Part shown: in pieces, positions 45,437 through 56,245 of the stretch
Layout of the letters: every line of letters starts with the position of its first letter
Position numbering within the stretch: the stretch's first letter is position 1
DNA from: Protonemura montana
Taxonomy: Eukaryota > Arthropoda > Insecta > Plecoptera > Nemouridae
Direction of reading: 5' to 3'
DNA length: 64,000 nt
NCBI GenBank assembly: GCA_947568835.1
Contig: OX387606.1
Span: forward strand, 3,906,001 to 3,970,000
Position numbers and translations under genes: made by a program
The notes under the pieces: generated by a model
The model's database searches: none
Told to the model about the DNA's origin: nothing
Seen by the model: only the letters and a program-made list of their open reading frames with translations

Positions 45437-48400
45437 TTAATTTCGGTGCATGTGATTTGTAGGACCACCTAACTCCTACCTTGACACTGGGGCGAGAAAA
45501 TAGTAAACTTATTCTAAGATGCTCGCAGAGCGAGACTATGGCCGACTCGGCTGGACATAACTCGATTAACAGTAGACCAGTAACTAATTTCCTGTGTCTC
45601 GACGTCGCCGACGATCGTGATTCCAGCGCCCGGAATCGCCTATCGGGGTGCTCGTCGACCAAAGGGCACCACGACGGGGCTGACAGTCGAGGATATTAAA
45701 CGCAAGACGTGCCCGTCGACGAAGCCCGACGACAGTTTTCATGGGACACTTCGCGACCATTGTAGTATTGGAAATGGATTCATAGACTATACGGCTTGCA
45801 ATGGAGAACAGAAACCAATGCGAAATGGATGGTAATGGCATAAATTGGCACTTGTCGGAGACAGCGGTCGTCAGAGTTTATGTCGAACGGTGGAGGTGCC
45901 GTCATTCGTTTTGTTCCTGGCGCCCCTGTACCACCTAGTTCGCAATCATTGTCCAGCGGTAGCTTGACATTTACATCTAGACCGTATTATTATTGCAATA
46001 ATACTTGGAAGTGGATTAATGACTTTTGCATGTGCATTGAAAAGGATATTAAGGGGTCGGGCCACAGGGAGCGTGGAAATTAGAAACAGAGAGACACGTG
46101 TCTGTTAATGGCCGCTCGCCGGATGCCGGCCGGAAATCAGAATGGCATGGCGTCCCTCTCGCGTCCGACGCATTCGAACCAGCGCGACGTCGTCCATCCA
46201 TCATCACGGGGGGCGTCGCGGCGGCGACTTGTTGCGACGCCGACGTCGCGTTCACCCGCGTTTTGTTGAATGCAAATGGGATATTGTGCCGCACTTTCTA
46301 GCGACAATAAAATATTGTATGTGTGTGTGTTCTAAATCATAACCTTGCTCGATATCGCGCGGTCGTTTTTCTATGTGTATATGTGGATAAACTTGACAAT
46401 TTCCACCGGCAAAGCTCTTAGACTCGCAATGTCGTGTGCGGTGTTTTTCGGAGAAACCCTCTTCACGAAAACGAGAGGGCGCAAGTTTTAGTATATTTTC
46501 GTATGCCAACAGGTCTGGAATATCCTTTTAAACTGCCTCCGTGACCGTGCATTGTACATTCAACATGTGATGCCCCGGGTGAGTGGGCGTACGCATGCAA
46601 CCGAATGTAATGCATATCATTCCGCGGGCGCGATATTGATTAGAATAAACTGCGGCGTTATTCTAATCGCAACGCCGAGCCGTTTCGCGTGCAACTACTT
46701 GTTGAGGACAAGTGCCGTGCACTGCTGAGGCATGTTCTCGTCACACTCGCTCGCCCTAAGGGATGTTTCTATGGTTGCGCATCAGCCACGTCATCTAGAA
46801 GAGTCGCTGGAGCAGAAATTAATGTGAGGATGGATACGCGGAAGGGTGCAACTGCCCCCCCCCCCCCCTGAAAACCCGCACCCACCCTTTTACGGAACGT
46901 ACTATTGCTGAACTGTAGTCTCAACTAAGTATTGTTAGACCGAGAAGTCCTAGGGTTTGATCGCTTTTAAACATTTTTCTGCGTTCTTTACGTAGGTTTT
47001 CCTAGCAAAGCAGTTCTATTTTTCTTTAGATAAGAAGGCTACACATGCTCCTTGAGAAGTGGAGGAATTCAAGTTTGTACTTCATACAACAATGCCGCGC
47101 GGCATTACCATGTGGATGGGGTGGATGTGATATATGGGCGCGCAGTGTATCCTGCAGGACGACGGCCCCTTCTTAATAGAAAATTCCTTTATTCCATCAT
47201 CGTCAGCAGCGCCGTGCATTGCGGGCTACCGGCTCCAAGGCGAAGGGCAACGGGGTACGGACGGGAACTTGTAGCCTACTATCGGTAGCTATTTTGGGCC
47301 ATGTTTGGGTCAGGGCAAAATAATAGGAAAATTGACACTGATGAATGATTGAAAGGTAGAGGCAATTTCGGGCTCGGCTAGACTAATTTTTAATTGTCAT
47401 GGACTGACCTTTCTTGCAGCAGTGCGTTTTATAAATGTGGGTGTCAAAAAAAGGCAAGTGGAGTTGTAAACATCTAAAACCGGCTCTAAGCCACTTGTTT
47501 CAACATGTTGCACCTGAGTGCTTGGCGCGTGTTAATCTCTTGTCGGCATCGTATCAGATGCAACCAAGTGCTGAGGGGGCCGTCGAACACATTCTACGGG
47601 GGGGATTACGCACTTCCATGCCCCCTTCCATACGCCCCTCGAAGAGAACTGCTAATAAACCCATGATTCCGTGCGTTTCAATCATCTCCACATCATAAAG
47701 CAAGAGTCTTTGGCGTCGCGCTCAAAGAATTCCTTGAATCGCACCCTCCTCTCGGCACCCGACCCTGAGCTACAACAGAAATAACAATTACTCGGGGGTC
47801 ATAATAGTATGGGGTAGAAAAAAGGATTTAACGCGCAACCCCCCCAACATACTAATGGATCTCGCTCCACCTTGATTCTCCAGCGCAGCGGCATAGCGTA
47901 CACCCAAAGTTAGTGAACATATTGGCTGTCGTCGTTTCTAATTTAAAATTGTTAATATGCCCCCTGCAGTTTTGGTAAGTACGACTAAAGTAAAATGAAA
48001 GTTTCATTCATCATAGCGCGAGCTCACGCCATGCCGTGCTAAGTCCTTCCCAGGGAAACATCTTGATTGTATATTCGTTTTGAAAGATGAATTTCTCGTA
48101 AAACAGAGGATGAGAGAATTTATTTAAATTGCTCCTCTGTGAGTTATTAAGAGTAACAAGAAGTAATCATCGCTCCTACGTTGGATTTTCAGGAAGGAAC
48201 AGGGGTTGAAGATTCGACGTGTTTGCTACTTTTTTATTAAATTTGTTAGTTAGTGTTTTAATCGGCCTACTCTGGGAGGGGGACCGCACAAGACGGGGTC
48301 GCCGCCGTCGCGTGGCGCTCGGAGTTCGTGCCCCGAATGCCAACTAGGCGCCGAAATATCCAGCCTGGCAAACGCACCGCTGCAACTAGAACAGCGCTTT

Positions 48401-51400
48401 TTCTGCCCGATTAGGCTGCGATTATGCTCCCAAGTTTGGGCAGAAAATGGTCGAGCAAAAAGATAATGGCAACCCTGAGCCGACTCGTGTAACGCGCGTG
48501 CACTCTCGAATTTATGCTGTAGTTTTCAACATTTTCATGCGTCACTTTCCCATTTTATTGAGTAAATATTTTAACTGTGATATTAAATTTCAATAGTGCC
48601 TACCGTTAACCTAAAAATACGACTCTCGAGAGATCAGATGAATTCTTCATTTCAATTGTGAAGTGTACCGGGAAAGTATTTTTGCTCGACAGATTAAGAG
48701 GCATTAAATACGCAGAATAACATATGGCGTAGAGCATGGCATACATATACCTATATGATCATAGCGAAGTGAAATCACGAATTAATATTAAATCATTTCG
48801 AATCAAGTTTTTATTTATTTATGCTCAAAGCAACTCTTGTGCGGCCGTGAGCTTTGAAGGCTTACACCGAAAACCTTTATTCGGTGATTACTTGCATTGA
48901 ATGAAAGTTTTTTCTGGTCTTGTCGTGGCGCCCGCTTTTCATCTGTCACCATATGTATTGTCACAAGAGCTGCCACGGGGCGAGTTGGAGTTGGGGGTGG
49001 ATTTTTAATGGATTATAACGTCATGAGGGGTGACTTAATTCACGTTTGATTCGCCGAATCAGCCGAAGCGAGTGAGAGCCGGCGAACGAGCTTCGCACCG
49101 GATATCACGACTTGCAGAGAACCGGAAACGACCTAGCAGGACACTTTCTTCGTTTGAGCGTCAGCGGGATATTCATTCAGAATATGAATCAAAACGGCTT
49201 CCATCCACGACTAACCCCGAGTCAGAATGATTGACAAGAGCACTCACTTTTAGAGCTGTTTTGTGACAGGTCGATGACCATATTGCATCTCAACTAGAGC
49301 TACAGAGCTACAGAACTAGCGAAGAGAACATCGTCTACCCCGCCGCCATCCACTGCGCTGTGCCACATCGCTCAGCTTTGCATTGGATTGACACCATGGA
49401 TTGTGTGACACCAATTTCTGGCACTCGTACTTATTTCATCTTTGCTGTGCACATTTTGGAAAATGATCCAAATAACCGGAATCTCTTTGGCCACTTACTC
49501 TCGACGTTTTGGGCATTGTCCGGATGTAAGAGGATGAAAGTAATACCTCGCGTTCACCTTTGTCTATTTTGAATTTTCTCCCCAAAGGCGGACATTAAAA
49601 AAACCGTTAGGCATAAAGCTCAAGTCGAGAGCTCCACAGCGACCCCCGTGGTCTCTGGCACCCGGTGTACGAGCACACTATTAAATTAGAGATGCATTCA
49701 CTTTGAGCTGGAGCCGCTGCGGTTGGCAAGCCGAAAAGACAGACTCCGTGGATATTAAGAGCATCGAGTAAGCAGCTTTGTGTCATCAAGTAACTCTCAA
49801 AGCCCTTTCTGCTGATGGATGAATTTTGCTTTTGAGAGTCAACTTATTACCTTGGCTGATATAATATGTAACGTGGGCCACATGACCACTCGCAGCTCAC
49901 GGCCGTGGCCGGCTCAAGCTTGTGAAATATTCAGTCTAGAGAAGTCCTTCTACATAGTTGATGGGCCCGTTGCAGCGTCCATAAAATAGGGCGATGGCGT
50001 ACAGAATGGGTCCCCAGATGTTTTTATAGACACTCTCTTCGGTTACGACGCTGGACATGACTTTGACCATCAATTATAGACATGGTATGTTTCACGGCGT
50101 GCGCGCGCGCACAGCGTCCGCCGTCCACTGCAAGAAGTTGCGCACGCCTGTGTGAAAAGTAAAACCGAGCATAAAGTTCCTCTTTACGGCACGGCGTCGC
50201 CGAGCTCGCTTTCTGTCGGGCATAAAGTTTGGACATGTAGCTCGTTTTATGTTTCACAAGCAAGCCAGTATTGTTTTTGAATACTGTAAATATAGATGAA
50301 AAGCTGCAAATATATACGCGATAGAATTTCAGGGACGTCGTCATTAACTCTCGAATGAACCTCGCAATTCGACTCTCCAAAGAAGAGGCACTGAGAGCCG
50401 GATTTAATCCTGGCGGGTAGCGTGGTATTGTCAAACGGCAAATGAATTCTGTCAACGGCAGGACATTCGCGACATTTACCTGGGCGGACTAATCGATGGT
50501 GGCAGGCACGTGGATTCTGAAACAAATCGTTGGCCGCTCGCTTTCATCTGTAGAGCAAATTACTATTGAGGCCGGTTTGCTACCTTAGACGCTCGCAGCA
50601 GTCGCAGGTGGTCTTGTCACTTTCTGATCCACTTATCTTCGTTTTACGGTGCAACCACTTTGGGGTGGAGGAAAAATACCATTTAAGCCACGCGAAGGGG
50701 AAAACCTCATAAGCGCGTGTGTTTGAGAGGAAAGGAAAGACCGATCAAGTTCACTTTCTTGGCATATTGAAATGAAATTTATTAAGCATTTCCCTTGCCG
50801 CTTGGCAGTGCCGTTTGAATTGAGAAAACAAAATGAAATACTTGGATGACATTCGTCTGCCGCAGCGAGCTCGCTCACTTGAGGTGTCTGCTGGGAAGAG
50901 TGGAACGAGTCGTGGAAATCCGACCGTCGCGCTGCCTACCGGCCACAATGCAAGGCAAATATCGCGCTGGGTTGGCCCGGCTTACTCGACGCTAGTCGTC
51001 TGTTTGACATAAAATATTCAAGTCCCGGACTTTTCGAGCGAGTGGCTTTCCACAATGAAAAGTGACTGACCAGAGATTCGAACTCGCGTCTTTTGTTGAA
51101 AATCGCTCGCGACGTTGTAAATGGAGAGACGAAGAATAAGAAAATACACAGATATTATGCTACAGAGTTTCCTGGGACCATATATACCTAACCACAGAGT
51201 TGCCCAAGTTTTCAAATGATCACAGTTTCGATTTTTGTGGTAGACTAAATTTCCCTTCTTCTATATGTGTGCTTACTCCTTATATCTAGTTATTGTTATA
51301 TATTTTCACAGACATGCTAGAAGTGACAACAATAACCAGAAATTTTTTAAAAATAACTCGACAAAAATGTAATAACAGTATAGGAAAAGTTCGAAAGGGG

Positions 51401-52115
51401 CAATGAGAAAACTAGCGTGGAAACTAGGTTACAGTTTGTAAGAATGAGCTCTAGACGACTTGTTCTCTGGCACAGCGGTGCAGGCATCTGATATGAAGAC
51501 CCCCCCCCCCTCGGTAGGGGACCGTTAATGCCTAGCATAACACCGTGGTTTTTCATTAGAACATCGCCAAAATTTCACGCGGCTCGTCGTTTCGCGAAAC
51601 GCTTTCATGAAATTTAATAAGCCCTTATAAGTCAACCGACAGACCACCCACAATAGAGTAAGGTGCACGTCGTCGCTTTATTTAATTAATATTTTTAATT
51701 AACCGAAATGGCGTTTCACGTCGATGAAAGTTTTTAGTAGAGTTTATGTAGCGTGGGTCTGGTCATGATGAAGTGATCTCGTTGTTTTTAATTTGCGTCA
51801 ATTTGTAGCACGCTTCCACCTGATTTAAGTTTCAAGGTGATACGATTTTCAAATTTAGGCCAGAGGGTGACAAAGATCGTCTAGTCAAGCGTTGGATCGA
51901 AAAAATTGTTTCGGAATTTGTCTCTGTTATAAAGAAAAGATTGAATTTTAAGTTTGAATTAAAAAATGTGTATAACTTCACATATGGCATTCAATACCTG
52001 TTTTCTGTACCTTAACAGAGTGCCAGGGGTTGGGAAAAATTGCAATAAATTCCAGGGATAGTATATAATGATTTTTAGACTCATGTCTTTTTGATTTATC
52101 CTCAGCACTAGTTTT
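45437..52115. other. Intergenic DNA, no gene recognised
   Basis: No coding exon I can support on either strand. Contents: a CpG-rich block at 46130-46260 with GCGACGCCGACG words, C-runs at 46855-46868 and 51500-51510, and a B-box-like sequence on the minus strand near 51080 without an A box. Confidence 0.5.
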
Positions 52116-52504
52116 AAGAAAAACTATTTGAAATGGGGTTTGAATGCTAAGTAAAGGACAACTAAAATTTCCCGACGTTTCGTAATATATACTAGTTACT
52201 TCTTCAGAGGTTTGAGCAGTCCTAACAATTTTCCAATAACAAAAGAACCACATAAAATTATAACAATTACCTAGTACAAGCTTCCTAAATGCATCTAAAA
52301 AAAGACCCAGATTATTTTATTTAGATGCATTTAGGAAGCTTGAACTAGGTAATTGTTATAATTTTATGTCGTTCTTATGTTATCGGAAAATGGTCAGGAC
52401 TGCTCTTACCCTTGAAGAAGTAACTAGTATATGTTACGAAACGTCGGGAAATTTTAGTTGTCCTTTACTTAGCATTCAAAACCCACTTCAAATAGTTTTT
52501 CTTT
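52116..52504. mobile_element. Foldback element with hammerhead-like (Penelope-type) motifs
   Basis: The left arm (52116-52298) and right arm (about 52321-52504) are inverted copies of each other, roughly 90% identical over about 185 bases, with a loop of about 20 bases. Each arm carries CTGAAGA (or TTGAAGA), a short stem GTAAC/GTTAC, then GAAACGTCGGG. In the right arm this lies on the + strand (52412-52446); in the left arm on the - strand (52172-52207). This order matches the hammerhead core described for the terminal repeats of Penelope-like retroelements. No reverse transcriptase remains. The inverted repeat is certain; the Penelope origin is an inference from the motif. Confidence 0.75.
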
Positions 52505-52510
52505 AGTATA

Positions 52511-52532
52511 TAATACTAATACTAATACTAAT
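52511..52532. repeat. (CTAATA)n short tandem repeat
   Basis: TAATACTAATACTAATACTAAT: three and a half 6-base units directly after the foldback element. It is possibly part of the insertion edge. Confidence 0.7.
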
Positions 52533-55198
52533 TTTTTTGAGAAAAAATATTGCATCTACAATTTCATATGTAATTTCTTTGTTGAGGAAATATTTTCGGG
52601 TAAATTAGTGTAGTACCTAGTGCTGTACATTTTAGAGTCAAAAGTCGGGTTCAAAATAATAACTCTCTCCTACCTAAAGAAAGCGAAACAGCGAAGTTTT
52701 AATATCTAGCCGAGAAGGTCCGGAGGGTGTTGAATATCGCTGGGGAAGCATGCGTCTTCGTCACTCGCTGAATTCGCTAGCAACCCGGGTCTGCACACCA
52801 ACATCTTGAGAAGGGCGAGGCAGGGACGACGATCAGAACGGCGTCTTTGTACGAGAAGAATCGAAGAAGACGATCGATCATCTGGTGCCTGAATGTGATA
52901 AATTGGTCCCCCACGGTTAATTAATTGAGGGACAAATATTTAAAAGTTTGAAATAGTAAACAACAATGGATTGGCGTTCGATCTTCCGTTATTGTGAGAG
53001 AGACGATTTTCATGTAAATATTTCATTTTACGCTCGGATATCTTTGACAAAACTCCGTTTTTTTTTCTGCCTATAGCAAATGGTAAAATTGCAAAGTTGA
53101 CATGTTTAAATTACAACGTCAGAGGATAAAAGAGCAAAAAACACATAACATAGTTGTCACCCGATTCGCTTCCCCGATACAAGTAAAATAGCAAAACTCG
53201 GCAACATCGAAATTTTTGTCATTGACAAAAAGTACACAACGACGCAAACACACACACACAGACATAGTTGCGCTATATACGTCATAATTTAATACCTGCA
53301 CCAGGATTGTGTCCGGTGAGGATCGTACCATTCTCGTCGGTTTTCCGACTCATCAAATTTTCACGTTTCCATCAGCGGATCTGGTGGGTTTCTGGCCTGA
53401 CCCGACCCCCCCTAACCCCTTCCCGACTCAATCCGCCAACACGCCAAAAGCCCGCGTCCTGCAATGGCAGATAACGCTGGAGTGTGTGAAACGGACGGGT
53501 GGGGCTGGGGGATGGGGGGCCAGGCAGGTGACTTCCCAACCCCACCAAGTTTTAATAATTTCTGCATTCTCCGATCCCACCTGGCAACATCCATTAAACT
53601 CGCGAGGCTTCTTTAATATTTAATTCGCTGTAACATAATTTAGAAATGCAGTAATGGATTTTTGCTGAATTAAAACCTGCAGCGGGCATGACGAACAAGC
53701 GTGGGGTACGAACAGGAAAGCCGGGTTAGCGTTGAGGATGTTGCTAGAGTCGTTTAACAGCTCGCCGCGCGTTGTCGATGGAAATGTGCAGACAGGGTTT
53801 TCCTACATTTTCCGCCGTGCAGGTTATGTTCATGACCGCAGCACCGCCCTGGTGACCGAAGAAACGCTTTGTTCTCACGGTTCTGCATAGCTCAAAATAA
53901 ATATGTTTTTATTATTTTTATTATTGTGTAATCCCAGTAATTTGCTTGGCTGTTTTTTTTATTTTTATTTGCATACTACAAAATGGCTTATCCAGAACTC
54001 TTCATTATATTTGAATGAGTTATACGACAATAACTCATGCTTAACAAACAATGCATTTAAACGCAACAACAACAAATGGAATTAGCGCGGATTAACGAAG
54101 AATTAACCAGAATTTATATCGTGCCAGTGTATAGTTTGTGTCTTTGCCGCGCAGCGTCGCGCGAGTCCCGGAATTTGTTCCCAAGATTATGTAGCTTACC
54201 GGGCATGAGCTGGGAATCAGAATTGACTTACCAAATTAGCAAGTGCCAGTGTGCGAAAGTTGCGTTGCGTGGCGTCGGTCCCCGGGCTTTTGTAGTGAAA
54301 CCCGACGCAGCTCAAAGGGAAATAATTCGTCGCGATTCGCGCGCGAATGTGTGCGAGCACGGAACTAATCTGCGCGGGATTTTTTAATTAGTGTTTTGCC
54401 GCTCGAAATTAGCGTGCTTGCGTATTCAGGTCGCTCTTTGTGATTGTGTTTATTTCTGCGACTGACAGAAACAATCAAAAAGTTAATACTATTTCAGCTT
54501 TTTTTTTTTAAAGAAAAATGAAACACGTCTCACTTTTTTTTTTAAGAATTCATCCTTCAAAAAAGAACTGTTTGCAGATAATGCTCTGGAGTTGGTTCGT
54601 GAGTTTTACGCGCTCGGCTGGGCACGCAGATCTACGACGCAACTGGCAAACTGTTCCCGAGTTTGACTAACTTACCAGCGGAGAGTTGCCAGCAAGTTTT
54701 AGGTCGATGCCGAAGCCGTATTGTCTCGTCTCAAGAATGCTTAAGAAGCTTAAAAGATTGGTGCTGCAAAATCTGGTGCAGGACTCAGGGCGTCAGGACT
54801 GAGGAGTATCGAACAGGCGTGCCACGAAAAGAGGTCGTTAGATGGTGAGGATGAAAGAAAAAGGGCACTCTGTGGTCACACGATAAAAAATAATCTGCCG
54901 TTGAATACAGCGACCGCGGTGAATGCATGTCGTATTCTTTAGAAGGCTGTGCTCATCCTTGTGTCAGCTTGCAACGAGCTACCTTCACACTGGCTGCTTT
55001 CACGTGCCGGTTGCAATCCGCGCATCGCATTTATACGTTTTACAAACTTTCAAAGACTTTCAGCTCGTTCACAAATCACAAGGTAAATGCATCGCTCTTT
55101 CACAGCAAACCCAAGCACAAAACAAGAAGCGTGATAAGCACAACACGACATGTAAGTTTAAAAATATTCAAAAATAAATGAAAGGAAAATTACTCCTA
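52533..55198. other. Intergenic DNA, no gene recognised
   Basis: No exon, RNA gene or element with support. The short open frames have no recognisable motif. Confidence 0.5.
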
Positions 55199-55206
55199 CC
55201 TAGCTG

Positions 55207-55732
55207 CAGTGGTGTAGTCGAGGGTATACGCGGGTATACGCCGTGTACCCAAAAAACTTATTGACACCGAGCGTATACCCAAAAAATATATACATGGTAT
55301 ACGCCCAATAAATACCTACTCTTTGCAAAACTTCAAAATGCGTTTTACAACCCCTTTTTTTAAGCTCCCAACAACCTGCACAATAAAAACTCGAAAAGCT
55401 AAGTTTATTCAGAAAAGTGGGTAGTCCGTGTATATTAGCGGTTCGTTTGATCTGGATGGGTATGCAATGGTTTTTCCAAGCAGTCAACGTACTCATTCAA
55501 CCCACCCGAGGAAAGCGCGATTGCAGCTACCCCAACACCAAGTAGTAGTTTTAGTGTTGATAGTAATGAACTGTCGATGAACTATAACTAGTGAATAGAC
55601 TAAAGGTAAAAATTATAAACCCCCCCCCCCCCCCCCCACCAAGTACCTAACCTAGTGATGACCACGGCATTTGGAACTCACAGCCTGATAACCCAGCGTA
55701 AACCCAAAAAAAAATGTAGAACTACACCACTG
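55207..55732. mobile_element. Non-autonomous hAT-type DNA transposon (526 bp)
   Basis: It begins CAGTGGTGTAGT and ends ACTACACCACTG, a 12-bp perfect terminal inverted repeat. The CAGNGG start and CCACTG end are typical of hAT elements. It is flanked by an exact 8-bp duplication CCTAGCTG (55199-55206 and 55733-55740), the size made by hAT transposases. The interior has repeated GGTATACGC/TATACCC words near the left end and an 18-C run at 55620-55637. A minus-strand open frame of 98 codons fills the left half but shows no transposase motif, so movement would need a transposase in trans. Confidence 0.9.
55620..55637. repeat. Poly(C) tract inside the hAT element
   Basis: Eighteen C in a row. Of the kind seen at several other places in this window. 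Confidence 0.95.
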
Positions 55733-55806
55733 CCTAGCTGTAATGCTGGCAAATATTAAATTTCGACTGAAAGTTTCACGTATAACAATTGGAATATACG
55801 TCCTGG

Positions 55807-56245
55807 GAAGAACGGTTTGGCGTGTTGGAAACACCGGTTCTCATGAGATCACCGAAGTTAAGCAACACTACGCTGGGTCAGGTATTGGATAGGTGACCAT
55901 CATACACATGACCAGTTCTGTTCGGGAGAGAGGTTGGAAGGATGAAAGTTAGTACAGCAACTTCAATCGCGTTGCTTATCAACCTCTCGACAGCATGGAT
56001 TTGTGGAGGAATCCTGCTGTTCGAGTTGTACCGTCCTTCGGAAGGGACGTTAAACCGGTGGTCCCTTAGGTGCTATTCGACAGGAGTAGTCTACGTGCCG
56101 GCACCGGGTTTTCCCTCCTCCCTTCTACGCTCGGTTAGGTTCATAATCATCCTCATCACCATCCACTCACTCAGCGATGCTATTAGACCAGTGCCGCATG
56201 GCCAGATGTCAAAACAGTGCGTCGCTAAACCCAAATAATCAATCC
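55807..56245 (+). mobile_element. 5S rRNA-derived SINE, copy 2
   Basis: The head reads ACACCGGTTCTCATGAGATC, then ACCGAAGTTAAGCAACAC and TTGGATAGGTGACCA, closer to 5S rRNA than copy 1. The body is the same as copy 1, including GACGTTAAACCGGTGGTCCC and GTGCCGGCACCGG, with an AATCAATC tail. A short insert (about 15-20 bases, containing TCATACACATGACCA) lies right after the C box. The target duplication is unclear: TAACAATTGGAA (55783) and TAACAATGGGAA (56246) match at 11 of 12 but leave 12 unexplained bases at the 5' end. Confidence 0.85.

Noticed and set aside
51073..51098. Possible tRNA on the minus strand (GAGTTCGAATCTCT)
   Set aside because: B-box-like only; no A box at a proper distance and no acceptor stem.
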